Position numbers and translations under genes: made by a program
Source: Paenibacillus harenae DSM 16969
Lineage (GTDB): Bacteria; Bacillota; Bacilli; Paenibacillales; Paenibacillaceae
DNA: 64,000 nucleotides
Assembly (NCBI RefSeq): GCF_000422465.1
Contig: NZ_KE383845.1
Coordinates: 524,004-588,003 of the forward strand
Direction of reading: 5' to 3'
Notes under the pieces: model-generated
The model's input: only the letters and a program-made list of their open reading frames with translations
The model's database searches: none
Told to the model about the DNA's origin: nothing
In this document: in pieces, positions 33,820-42,628 of the stretch
Position numbering within the stretch: the first letter of the stretch is position 1
Layout of the letters: each line of letters opens with the position of its first letter

Positions 33820-34203
33820 ATGAAATACCTATGCTTGGGTTACTTAGATCCAGCGAAGATGGATTCCCGCCCTAAGACGGAGATCGACTCTGTCATGAGC
33901 GAATGTCAGCCTCACCTCGAGGAGTTCTACAAGAGCGGCCAAGTGGTTATCGATGCCGGGCTCTCCATGGAAACCAAATGCTTGCGTCGCGTGAACGGAA
34001 AGGTAAGGGTGGTCGACGGTCCTTTTATCGAAACCAAGGAGATCATCGGCAGCGCATTCATCATTGAAGCGCAGGACATGGAGGACGCAATCCGGGTTGC
34101 CTCCTTGCATCCAACCACGCAAGTGGGTGCGGGCGAACAGTTTGGCTGGGGCATTGAAATCCGTCCAATTCAATACTTCGAGAACGGAGAACAGGGGTCC
34201 TAG
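33820..34203 (+). CDS. YCII-related protein
   Basis: 127 residues with the YCII/DGPF pattern: MKYLCLGYLDP, VIDAGLSMETKCLRRVNGKV, VVDGPFIETKEIIGSAFIIEAQDMEDAIRVASLHP, EIRPIQYF. Members are small dimeric proteins with a conserved His/Asp pocket, and some are encoded beside ECF sigma factors; none is present here. AAGGAGG precedes the ATG. Confidence 0.9.
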   Translation: MKYLCLGYLDPAKMDSRPKTEIDSVMSECQPHLEEFYKSGQVVIDAGLSMETKCLRRVNGKVRVVDGPFIETKEIIGSAFIIEAQDMEDAIRVASLHPTTQVGAGEQFGWGIEIRPIQYFENGEQGS

Positions 34204-34215
34204 CCGCATCATTCA

Positions 34216-34265
34216 CCTCCATGCCTATCATTCCGGCGTGGTGAACTGAATGATAGGCATGGAGG
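34216..34265. repeat. Perfect 17-bp inverted repeat
   Basis: CCTCCATGCCTATCATT and AATGATAGGCATGGAGG are exact complements around 16 nt. No T run follows. It may end the YCII gene transcript. Confidence 0.8.
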
Positions 34266-34369
34266 ACGGAGCCAATGGGCAGTCATTAAATGGACTAATG
34301 AGGAGACTTCCTTAATTAATGAACCGAAGCTCACTATTTTAAAATGATTCGAGCTGCTTATACAATTTA

Positions 34370-34503
34370 GTGAGGCAAATCTCATTCCCCATGAGGGCAA
34401 CCTCATGAAGAGTGAGGTTTGCCTCACTGTTTATTCAGAACCTGCGATGGACTTCGAATGAAGTGAGGTTTGCCTCACAAAACAATGAGATTGTCTCATT
34501 GTT
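34370..34503. repeat. Array of five short palindromes with a common TGAG/CTCA core
   Basis: The palindromes are GTGAGGCAAATCTCAT (34370), ATGAGGGCAACCTCAT (34391), GTGAGGTTTGCCTCAC (34412 and an exact second copy at 34463) and AACAATGAGA-TTG-TCTCATTGTT (34481). Centres are about 21, 21, 51 and 22 bp apart. Each could be a protein site or a small hairpin. There is no gene in this stretch. Confidence 0.7.
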
Positions 34504-35145
34504 TCCAATCCAAGAGGGTCTCAAGCCAAGCCCGCAAAAATCGACCTACCTCTTCTCCACACAAGAACAAAATCACAGAAGACGTGAATGGCTTGAAAAG
34601 GGGCTCGGCCACGGTACGCGTAAATTTTGCGTTCTGTTTGGTTTCCTGCTGCACGAAACTTCAACCGCTTGCATACCGAATGGGAACGTGGCTAGCGGTA
34701 AGCAGCGCTACGGTCATACCGCTTACGAACTCAGTAATGCTTATTTGATCAAAATAATGTGATTTGAAATGGTAACGAACTCCAGAGTCGTTATTTCCGG
34801 CATTAGCTTATAACCATATACTATTTTGACTCATTAACGCCGATGAGATTCGTTAGATTCGAAAGGAACGACTTTATCGGCCATAAGTACTCTACGATTC
34901 GTTAGCGTTGGCCACAACTGAAAATTTGCCGTCATGCTCATCCTTAACCTTGCTGATTCTTCGAATCACAAACCCGGGTTCGATTCCGCGCGTCGAAGTG
35001 CCTTACCTTGAACCCCGCAAGTAATCGGATAAGCTTCGATGGTAAACCTCACTTTGTTTCCTCCAAACGGACGGGCACAGTGTCTGATTCTACCGCTAAA
35101 AGTCCAAGTCCTCGTCGAGCCAGCTTCGTAAGCCATTCAATCAAA
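34504..35145. other. Non-coding stretch
   Basis: No frame here has both a ribosome binding site and protein-like composition. GATTCGTTAG occurs twice (near 34854 and 34906). GGGTTCGATTCC near 34976 looks like a tRNA T-arm but lacks the rest of a tRNA. A further AACCTCAC half-site is at 35045. Confidence 0.4.
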
Positions 35146-35185
35146 GAAAACCCTGACCGGCCATTTCTGATCCGTTCAGGGTTTC
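35146..35185 (-). terminator. Terminator of the Gfo/Idh operon
   Basis: GAAAACCCTGA and TCAGGGTTTC form a near-perfect stem, extended by CGG/CCG, at the end of the minus-strand operon. Confidence 0.8.
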
Positions 35186-35192
35186 TTCGTAC

Positions 35193-36242
35193 CTATAAAT
35201 GGACGACTGCCTTCGTTTCATTTGCCCGTATGACGGCATCCAATATCTCTTGGTTCCGGTAGCCGTCCATAAAGCCCGGAAGGCCGTCCGGAGCCGCGCC
35301 TTCGAGCAATGCCGCGAAATCGGCGTATTGCGTAACTTTACAATGCCGGGGCACATCGATCGCCGCTCGCATGAATTGTCCCGGCGCTTCCTCCCGGATC
35401 CAGACAAGCTGATCCTGATTCAGCGTTGAGGCGTGTATCGTCCCGGTATCTCCATAAATGGACACCTCGTGCTGGTTGCCCGAGCCTACTGCATTGCGGG
35501 TCGTCTGGAAGACGCCCATCACATCCCCCGTCATCCGGGCTTGGAAGCTCGCGAAATCATCGACCTCGACTCTGACCGCCGCCCCGGTTACGGGATCGCT
35601 GCGTTCCGGAATGATCGTATGCAGCTGCGCCGAGAGCGCTTCGAACTCCCCGAACAGGAAGCGCGCCATATCGATCATATGCGAGCCCAGATCCCCGAGC
35701 GTCCCCGTTCCGGTAATCTCTTTGTTGAATCGCCATATATAAGGAACCTTGTTCGGCGCCGCGCCCCATCCCTGTAAATATTGAATCGAGAAGCTGCGGA
35801 CGGTGCCGATCTTCCCATCGCGCACGAGCTCCCTCGCATATCGGAAAGCCGGCGTATAACGGTAGGTGAAGGCGATCATCGCCGGAACCGGCTGCCGTTC
35901 ATACCTCTCCAGCAGAGGGACCGCCTCCTCGAACACGCGGGTGAAGGGCTTCTCCGCCATGAACGGCTTCCGCGCCTGCAGACACGCGCGAACGATATCC
36001 GCATGGACATGGTTCGGCGTGACGGAGACAACCGCGTCTACGTCCGGGTCCTCGATCAACCGGGCAAAGTCTGCATATCGCTTATCGGGCGTGATACCGA
36101 GCTGCTCCCCGACTTGTAGCAAAGCTTCCTCCGTCACATCGCTTACGGCAGTGATCTCGAAGCGGCCTTCCGCCTTCATCCACCTGATATGCTCCTGGGC
36201 CATCCCGCCTAATCCAATCAAGCCGATCCGAAAATTTGTCAT
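35193..36242 (-). CDS. Gfo/Idh/MocA-family sugar oxidoreductase
   Basis: 349 residues. N-terminal Rossmann fold (IGLIGLGGMAQEHIRWMK), the NAD-binding-domain motif AEKPFTR, and the C-terminal alpha/beta domain (GTLGDLGSHMIDMARFLFG with the catalytic His). It should oxidise or epimerise a sugar or inositol with NAD(P), in the cytoplasm. GGGAGGAG precedes the ATG. It is the last gene of the minus operon with the ThuA-like gene and a sugar importer, so its substrate probably enters by that importer. Confidence 0.92.
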   Translation of the reverse strand: MTNFRIGLIGLGGMAQEHIRWMKAEGRFEITAVSDVTEEALLQVGEQLGITPDKRYADFARLIEDPDVDAVVSVTPNHVHADIVRACLQARKPFMAEKPFTRVFEEAVPLLERYERQPVPAMIAFTYRYTPAFRYARELVRDGKIGTVRSFSIQYLQGWGAAPNKVPYIWRFNKEITGTGTLGDLGSHMIDMARFLFGEFEALSAQLHTIIPERSDPVTGAAVRVEVDDFASFQARMTGDVMGVFQTTRNAVGSGNQHEVSIYGDTGTIHASTLNQDQLVWIREEAPGQFMRAAIDVPRHCKVTQYADFAALLEGAAPDGLPGFMDGYRNQEILDAVIRANETKAVVHL

Positions 36243-36259
36243 TATCTTCTGCTCCTCCC

Positions 36260-36988
36260 TTAAGCCTTTGAGCCGATCGGCTCAAGAGGAGAGGTATGGC
36301 CGTACACCGGCTCAGCCGAATGGCTTGGCGCCGCCCAGCGTACGCCATTCGCGATGACCTTCTGAATTTCTTTGTTGTGATAGGTGGGGTATGTCTCGTG
36401 ACCCGGGCGGAAATAGAAAATCTTTCCCTGTCCCCGGTGATACGTCACGCCGCTGCGGAATACTTCCCCGCCTTCAAACCAAGAGACGAACACCAATTGG
36501 TCGGGAGCCGGGATATTGAAATGCTCGCCGTACATCTCCTCCTGCGGCAGCTCGATATATTCGCCCAGACCCGAAGCGATCGGATGCGCCGGATCCATGA
36601 CCCAAAGCCGCTCCTTCTCGTCCGCTTCGCGCCACTTCAGCTCACCGGTCGGCGTGCCGAGCAGCTTGGCGAAAATTTTCGAAGCATGCCCCGAGTGCAG
36701 AACGATAAGCCCCATCCCCTTCAGCACTCTTTGGTATACCTTTTCTACAATGGCGTCCTGAACCTCATGATGCGCCAGGTGGCCCCACCAAATTAATACA
36801 TCCGTACGGTTCAAGACCTCATCCATCAATCCGTGCTCCGGTTCATCCAGCGCAGCCGTTCCGGCTTCAAATCCCGCTTCCGTTAAAAATCCCGCAATAG
36901 CGCCGTGAATGCCGTCCGGATAGATTTCACCGACAACCGGATTTCTTCTCTCATGGCGATATTCATTCCATACCGTTACCTTTGTCAT
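36260..36988 (-). CDS. ThuA-domain protein (trehalose-utilisation type)
   Basis: 242 residues with the ThuA/glutamine-amidotransferase-like fold: MTKVTVWNEYRHERRNP, IHGAIAGFL, DVLIWWGHLAHHEV, GLIVLHSGHASKIFAKLLG, HFNIPAPDQLVFVSWFEGGEVFRSG, IFYFRPGHETYPTYHN. Relatives act in uptake and keto-conversion of disaccharides. It lies 17 nt before the Gfo/Idh gene, a pairing frequent in sugar catabolic clusters, so the two enzymes likely work in one route. Confidence 0.9.
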   Translation of the reverse strand: MTKVTVWNEYRHERRNPVVGEIYPDGIHGAIAGFLTEAGFEAGTAALDEPEHGLMDEVLNRTDVLIWWGHLAHHEVQDAIVEKVYQRVLKGMGLIVLHSGHASKIFAKLLGTPTGELKWREADEKERLWVMDPAHPIASGLGEYIELPQEEMYGEHFNIPAPDQLVFVSWFEGGEVFRSGVTYHRGQGKIFYFRPGHETYPTYHNKEIQKVIANGVRWAAPSHSAEPVYGHTSPLEPIGSKA

Positions 36989-37014
36989 AACCAGCCTTCT
37001 CCTTTATGCCTCTA

Positions 37015-38625
37015 TTACTTAACGCTCATATAACGCTTATACGCTTCCGTCCGAATCTCGACGAGCCGTTCAAGTCCCATCGCGTTAAGCTGCTTGATAT
37101 AAGCATCCCATTCCTCGTCGATGTTTCCTTTCGTAATCCATTGCGCCCGCGTCGTCTTGACGTAGCTGTCTATATCCGTTGTCAGCGTAGGCAGCTCCTG
37201 GAATTCTTCCGCGCTGTACATAACGTTCGGGAAAGGCTCCGTAACATGCTCGCTGCCGAGCTTATCAATGACGAGCTTCAGTCCGTCGCCGGTCGTTTCG
37301 TCCAGAATGATATTTTTCTCGAAGCTTGGGCTTACGTATTTCGGGCCGAAATCCCGAACGGATTGCTCCCAGTACCAGGCATCCGCGCTGGTGCCGTCCG
37401 GAGGAGACATCAGGGCATAAGAGCCGTCGTCATTTTTCTGGATAACCGTGCCGATGGCGCCCCAGAAATTTTGGATGCTTGCTTCATTCGTGTAGAACTG
37501 GTCCGCCCAACGCGCCGCGACTTCCGGATGCTCGCTGGATGTCGTGATCAGCAGCTCGTTGCGTCTTAAGCTTAAGCCGACCGGATCGCCGGTCTGGTAG
37601 CGATTGCCGTCCGGTCCGGCAATCGACGGAATCGTCGCATACTCATCCTTCCATTGTCCGAACACAGCGTCCGGAATCCATTGGTTGGAGAAGCCGATCA
37701 AGGCGGAATCCGGATTTTGCTGCTTCGCCTGCAGCATCGTATTGTCCTGCGTGAACAGCTCCTGATCGATCAAGCCTTCCGCGTACAATCTGTGAGCCCA
37801 TTTCAGACTTTCTTTGTATTCGTTCGAAGCCGGGAAAAATACCGGTTCGCCTTCTTTCAGCATTATGCTGTTGCCGTTCAGGTCCGTAATGCCGAACGGG
37901 TTCAGAAAATCCATGCTGATGTCTACCGAACCGCTGAATGGAATTTCATCCGGTTTGCCGTTCTGGTTCGGATCCTGTTCTTTAAACGCTTTGAAGACAT
38001 TGTACAGGTCCTCGATATTATCGGGAATCTCCAGCCCCAGACGGTCCAGCCAGGTTTTATTGATAACAGGCTGCATCGTGGTGATCGGACGCGACGGCAA
38101 CCTTGCCGGCAGCGAATACATTTTTCCGTCCGGGAAGGTGCTGATCTTCCTCATCTCCGGCGTTTCTTCCAAGGCCGCCTTCAGGTTCGGCATGTAGTTG
38201 TCGATGTAGTCATCCAGCGGGCGGAAATAGGATAAGTTGTTGACGATATCGGAATCCGAGAACACAATGTCGCCGAATATGATGTCCGGAAGCGTTCCGC
38301 TGGCCAGCATAATCGACTTTTGCTCGCCCCAGTCATTGGAAGACATAACCTGCCAATTGATTTTGACATTGGTTTCTTTCTCGAGTTCCTGCAGCCATTT
38401 ATTTGCTTTGAATGTATCGCCCATGTTGCCCCAACGGACCGTCAGCACATCCAGCGTGACGGGCTGATCCACGATCGGCAGTCCTTCTTCGTTAAAATTA
38501 GAGCCGGTTTCCGCCGGCGCTTCCTCGGTTTTATTCGTGCAACCGATCAGATTGAATAACATGGTCAAGCTTAGAACCGCTACAATCAGCATTTTTTTGC
38601 CAACCCATTTGGATTTGATCCCCAT
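37015..38625 (-). CDS. Carbohydrate ABC transporter solute-binding lipoprotein
   Basis: 536 residues; lipobox FNLIGC with the lipidated Cys at residue 29. The mature part has LDVLTVRWGNMGDTFKAN, the metal-site-like EQDPNQNGKPDEIPFSG loop and many aromatic residues, as in LplA-type binding proteins. The ATG at 38625 follows AGAGGGGGA; an upstream GTG/TTG-type extension to 38736 overlaps the preceding permease gene and was rejected. It sits between two permease genes upstream and two catabolic genes downstream. Confidence 0.94.
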   Translation of the reverse strand: MGIKSKWVGKKMLIVAVLSLTMLFNLIGCTNKTEEAPAETGSNFNEEGLPIVDQPVTLDVLTVRWGNMGDTFKANKWLQELEKETNVKINWQVMSSNDWGEQKSIMLASGTLPDIIFGDIVFSDSDIVNNLSYFRPLDDYIDNYMPNLKAALEETPEMRKISTFPDGKMYSLPARLPSRPITTMQPVINKTWLDRLGLEIPDNIEDLYNVFKAFKEQDPNQNGKPDEIPFSGSVDISMDFLNPFGITDLNGNSIMLKEGEPVFFPASNEYKESLKWAHRLYAEGLIDQELFTQDNTMLQAKQQNPDSALIGFSNQWIPDAVFGQWKDEYATIPSIAGPDGNRYQTGDPVGLSLRRNELLITTSSEHPEVAARWADQFYTNEASIQNFWGAIGTVIQKNDDGSYALMSPPDGTSADAWYWEQSVRDFGPKYVSPSFEKNIILDETTGDGLKLVIDKLGSEHVTEPFPNVMYSAEEFQELPTLTTDIDSYVKTTRAQWITKGNIDEEWDAYIKQLNAMGLERLVEIRTEAYKRYMSVK

Positions 38626-38672
38626 TGAAAAGTTCCCCCTCTGCATAATGTCAAGCGGAATGATGCCCCTGC

Positions 38673-39593
38673 TTACTTTACGGCGCCGATCATCACCCCC
38701 TGGTTGAAATACTTTTGCACGAACGGATACAAACACATAATCGGCAGCGTGGAGGCGATGATGACGGAATAACGCATCAGATTGGCGAGCCGCATGGCAA
38801 TGAGCGCCGCTTCGCCTGTCCCTAAGCTCGACTGCATCTGGTTCGTGATCAGAATATTCCGCAGCACAAGCTGCAGCGGGTACAGACCCTGATCCTTCAA
38901 ATAAATAAGGGCGTTAAAATAAGAATTCCAGTAGCCGACGGCCGTCCATAACGCCAGAACCGACAGGACCGCTTTCGACAGCGGCAGAACGATCTGAACA
39001 TAATATTTCAGGTTGCCGCAGCCGTCAAGCTGCGCAGCCTCCCACAAATCGCCGGGAATGCTGGACTGGAAGAACGTGCGCGCCACGATAATATTGAATA
39101 CGGCAACGGAGAAAGGCAGCACCATGACGAGAAACGTATCATACAGATGAAAGTCGCGGATCGTCAGGAAGGTCGGAATCAAGCCCCCGTTAAAAAACAT
39201 CGTAAAGATAAAAAACAACGTAATCGCTTTGCGGCCGACGAGGTCCTTCCTGGAAAGCGCATAGGCCGCCGACACATTGATGGCCAAGCCAAGGATCGTG
39301 CCCGCCGCCGTATACAAAATCGTATTTTTATAGCCTATCCAAATGTTGGAATGCTTCATCAGCTCCTGATAGCCGTCAAGCGTAAAGCCTTTGGGGAAAA
39401 ACCACATCTGTCCGTTCGCGACCGCAGCCGGATCGCTGAATGACGCGATCACAATAAAGTATATCGGATATACGATGATGATCAGCATAAGTATCGCAAA
39501 CAAGTAGATGAACCATTCCATCACATCCAAGGAAAGCCTTTTTCTCTTCGGTAAAACCGGTTCTGCCGCCGCAGCCGCTTTCATAACGTTCAT
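38673..39593 (-). CDS. YtcP/LplC-type sugar ABC transporter permease
   Basis: 306 residues, six membrane segments after a basic N-terminal tail. The EAA loop EAAQLDGCGNLKYYVQIVLPLSKA and the C-terminus LYPFVQKYFNQGVMIGAVK are typical. AAGGAAGG lies upstream of the ATG. It follows the first permease by 19 nt and precedes the binding-protein gene, the reverse of the order in cassettes A and B. Confidence 0.94.
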   Translation of the reverse strand: MNVMKAAAAAEPVLPKRKRLSLDVMEWFIYLFAILMLIIIVYPIYFIVIASFSDPAAVANGQMWFFPKGFTLDGYQELMKHSNIWIGYKNTILYTAAGTILGLAINVSAAYALSRKDLVGRKAITLFFIFTMFFNGGLIPTFLTIRDFHLYDTFLVMVLPFSVAVFNIIVARTFFQSSIPGDLWEAAQLDGCGNLKYYVQIVLPLSKAVLSVLALWTAVGYWNSYFNALIYLKDQGLYPLQLVLRNILITNQMQSSLGTGEAALIAMRLANLMRYSVIIASTLPIMCLYPFVQKYFNQGVMIGAVK

Positions 39594-39612
39594 CCCGTAA
39601 CCTTCCTTTCCG

Positions 39613-40587
39613 TTACCACAGGCTGTTTTCGCTGTATTTTTTCGCCGCCTGGTTGACCAGGATCAGCAAAATGAAATTAATGACCGTATTAAACAGGTTA
39701 ATCGCCGAGGAGAAGCTGTACTGGCTGCTGAGCAGCCCGATTTTATACACATAGGTGGCAATGACCTCGCTTGAGGAAATGTTCAAATTGTTCTGCATGA
39801 GATACACCTTCTCGAATCCGACGCCGAGCAGCCCCCCGACCCGCAGGATTAGCAAAGTGATCGCCGTCGGCAGCAGCATCGGAATATCGATATACCGGAT
39901 TCTCTGCCAGCGGCTTGCCCCGTCCACCTTCGCCGCTTCATATAAGCTCGGATCGACGGCGGATAACGCGGCAATGTAGATGATGCTGTCCCAGCCGGTG
40001 TGCTGCCATACGTCCGTCCAGACGTATACGCTGCTGAACCAACCCGCCGAGCCCATCAGATTCGGCGCTTCCGCTCCGAACAGGCGATAAATATTTCCGA
40101 GCAGCCCGTTGCCGGGAGAGAACAAGATCAAGATCAGGCCCACCATGACGACGGTAGAAATAAAATGCGGCATATAGGTGACCGTCTGGAAAAAATGCTT
40201 AAACCGGTTGACGCGCATTTGGTTGATCATCAGCGCCAGCATGATCGGGATCGGAAACGTCGCGATGCTGTACAAGCTGATAATGATCGTATTTTTGATC
40301 GTGATATCGAATTGATAGGAATTGAAATATTTCTCGAAGTACTTGAAGCCTGCCCAAGGGCTGTCCATAATGCCCAGCGCGGGACTGTAGTCCTTAAACG
40401 CAATCAGCACGCCGTACATCGGCTTATATGAAAATAGCAGCAGCAGCACTACCGCTGGCAGCAGCAGGACATACAAGCCCCAATTCTTTCTGATCCGGCC
40501 GAACGTTTGCAGCAGTATCATCCCTGTTTGGCTGGTTTTCAAAGTGATTCCCCCATCCTTCATCCTACTCGGTCCATGCTGTCTCAT
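39613..40587 (-). CDS. LplB-type sugar ABC transporter permease
   Basis: 324 residues, six membrane helices (LYVLLLPAVVLLLLFSYKPMYG first), EAA loop EAAKVDGASRWQRIRYIDIPML. Start uncertain: the ATG at 40587 has GAGG nine nt upstream, but a TTG at 40542 behind GGGGGA is also plausible. First gene of a minus-strand operon that is divergent from the kinase at 40859. Confidence 0.92.
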   Translation of the reverse strand: MRQHGPSRMKDGGITLKTSQTGMILLQTFGRIRKNWGLYVLLLPAVVLLLLFSYKPMYGVLIAFKDYSPALGIMDSPWAGFKYFEKYFNSYQFDITIKNTIIISLYSIATFPIPIMLALMINQMRVNRFKHFFQTVTYMPHFISTVVMVGLILILFSPGNGLLGNIYRLFGAEAPNLMGSAGWFSSVYVWTDVWQHTGWDSIIYIAALSAVDPSLYEAAKVDGASRWQRIRYIDIPMLLPTAITLLILRVGGLLGVGFEKVYLMQNNLNISSSEVIATYVYKIGLLSSQYSFSSAINLFNTVINFILLILVNQAAKKYSENSLW

Positions 40588-40619
40588 CGTTTACCGCCTC
40601 TTTATTATAGAGCCTGCCT

Positions 40620-40813
40620 TTCGGACAATGCGGACTTCTCCAAACCGTTATTCGGACTTTTAGACGCTGACCGGCGGACGAAGTTTGACCGGCAAACCGG
40701 AGACGATGACATTATCCAGACTTTCTAGTGTTCTATTCGGACTTTGGCCTATTATCCGGCAAAACGATATGTCTTCTTGACCGGCATTCGCTTTATAATA
40801 GGTTTTACCGGCA
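40620..40813. promoter_or_regulatory. Divergent promoter region dense in two direct-repeat motifs
   Basis: TATTCGGACTTT occurs exactly at 40649 and 40734, with weaker CGGAC copies at 40620, 40631 and 40673. TTGACCGGCA occurs exactly at 40685 and 40777, with close copies at 40668, 40754 and 40805. A TATAAT at 40794 points toward the kinase gene. Direct repeats of this kind suit an AraC-type response regulator. Confidence 0.55.
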
Positions 40814-40858
40814 GATTAACCGCTTTCAACAGCCAATCCGTTCAAGAAAGGACTCCGA

Positions 40859-42628
40859 ATGAAACCTATGGCCAAACAACCGAAAGGCAAATCGTATCCG
40901 ATCCGGCACTACGTGAAAGTCATGCTCGTCATTTTATTCTCCGTGCTCGTAGTGGATTGTCTGATCAGCTTTGCCGCGATCTCCATCGTCAAGCAGCAGA
41001 ACGCCAGATATTTGCAGGATACGGCTAATATGTATATCAACCGGATTAATCTTGATTTCTCCAATATCAATCAATATATGGGCTGGACGCTGGCCAACGA
41101 TGACAGCATCAAGACGATGAACGAATCCCGCCCGATCGATACCGAGTTTCTTAAAGCGAATTCGGAGCTGTTCAAACGGTTCTCCGAGCTGCAAAAAAAT
41201 TACGAGCAGGAGTACAACTTCTTCATCTATTTAAAGGAACAGGAATATTTCCTGAATTCTTCGCCTACCCATTTAATCTATCCCGACTATTTGGAATTAA
41301 AAAAACAGATTTTCTCCTATGTGCAGGATAAAAATCTGTTTGAAAAGTTTTACTCCAACTGGTCTCCAATTCAATTAAACGGCAAAACGTTCATCATTAA
41401 TATCGTGCCTTATTACGACAGCTACCTGATTTGCCTGATCTCCGCCGATAACCTGATCCGTCCCCTGCAGCAGCTCGATCTCGGAGGCAACGGCTACGTC
41501 TCCCTGATCGATCATACCGGGGCTCCGATCGTCGATCCGAAAACGGAAGTTGAGCCTACGGAAACGGATGTGCCCGATGTGAAAGAGAAGACGTCCCTGC
41601 CCGATCTGACGAAGACCCGGACGACCTTCAGCGGCCAATTCTCGAATGCGACCTTCGGCGTCAGCATGCTGATTAAATTCGGCACATTCGAGAAAATCAT
41701 GATCGCCCAGCTGCTCATTATGCTCCTGGCCGTCATCGTGGCTTGTTCGTTATGCGGCATCATGGTTTATTTCAATATTTTGATCCTAAGGCCGCTCAAA
41801 AACTTCTCGTATAATCTGACGCAATTTAATGAAGACAGCAAGCCGTTGGAGCTGAAGATGAACCGGATCGTCGAATTGGAATACGCGAACAAGCTGTTTA
41901 AAAACCTGCTCGAGCAAATTAAAATTTTCAAAATCGACAGCTACGAGCATGAGCTCGAGAAACAACGAATACAGCTCGATTACATGAAATTGCAGATCAA
42001 GCCCCACTTTTTCCTGAACTGCTTAACGAACATCTACAGCATGGCTCAAATGCAGATGTTCGAGGAAATTCAAAGCATGGCCATTTCAACGTCCAACTAC
42101 TTCCGGTACATTTTCCAAAACGGGCAAAATTTCGTGAAGCTGGAGGATGAGATCAATCATATCCGCATCTATTTAGAAATCCAGAAGCACCGTTACCGGG
42201 ATGCGTTCACGTATCACATTCATCAGCCTGACTGTACCTTGCATATGAGCATACCGCCGCTTGTTCTTCAGACCTTCATCGAGAACTCTGTGAAATACGC
42301 GGTGTCGCGGGTGAAGGAGGTGCAGATCCGGCTGGATGTCGAGCTTCGCACGGATACGGAATCGAAGGAGGAGGTCGCCGTCATTCGCATATCCGATACC
42401 GGTCCCGGGTTTGCCCCGGACATTATGGATCGTCTCGCAAGCGGCCAGCCGCTTAATCATTCGGACGGACATCGTATCGGCATAATGAACACCATGAAGC
42501 GGCTGGAATTTCTATACCGCGGCAGGGCGGACATCCGATTTTCCAACTCCGAGGCCGGCGGCGCATGCGTGACCTTATTCCTCCCGTCTCCCGGGGCGGA
42601 CCAGACAGAAGGGAGCAAAGCCTCATGA
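40859..42628 (+). CDS. YesM-type sensor histidine kinase
   Basis: 589 residues. Membrane helix near 19-45 (VMLVILFSVLVVDCLISFAAI), extracellular sensor region rich in aromatic residues, second helix near 280-308 (AQLLIMLLAVIVACSLCGIMVYF), His-kinase motif LQIKPHFFLNCLTNIY and GHKL ATPase with SDTGPGF and GIMNTMKRL. It differs from the cassette A and B kinases in using IKPHFFLN in place of INPHFLYN. GAAAGGA precedes the ATG. Its stop overlaps the regulator start by four bases. Confidence 0.92.
   Translation: MKPMAKQPKGKSYPIRHYVKVMLVILFSVLVVDCLISFAAISIVKQQNARYLQDTANMYINRINLDFSNINQYMGWTLANDDSIKTMNESRPIDTEFLKANSELFKRFSELQKNYEQEYNFFIYLKEQEYFLNSSPTHLIYPDYLELKKQIFSYVQDKNLFEKFYSNWSPIQLNGKTFIINIVPYYDSYLICLISADNLIRPLQQLDLGGNGYVSLIDHTGAPIVDPKTEVEPTETDVPDVKEKTSLPDLTKTRTTFSGQFSNATFGVSMLIKFGTFEKIMIAQLLIMLLAVIVACSLCGIMVYFNILILRPLKNFSYNLTQFNEDSKPLELKMNRIVELEYANKLFKNLLEQIKIFKIDSYEHELEKQRIQLDYMKLQIKPHFFLNCLTNIYSMAQMQMFEEIQSMAISTSNYFRYIFQNGQNFVKLEDEINHIRIYLEIQKHRYRDAFTYHIHQPDCTLHMSIPPLVLQTFIENSVKYAVSRVKEVQIRLDVELRTDTESKEEVAVIRISDTGPGFAPDIMDRLASGQPLNHSDGHRIGIMNTMKRLEFLYRGRADIRFSNSEAGGACVTLFLPSPGADQTEGSKAS

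Noticed and set aside
34370..34503. CRISPR array
   Set aside because: The repeats are only 16 bp, vary in sequence, and the intervals are 5-35 bp, so there are no repeat-spacer units.
34412..34762. 116-codon open frame on plus in the non-coding stretch
   Set aside because: It starts inside the palindrome array, lacks a ribosome binding site and has no protein-like pattern.
34960..35010. Complete tRNA gene
   Set aside because: Only a T-arm-like core is visible; no acceptor, D-arm or anticodon arm at the required distances, and the T-stem has two mismatches.
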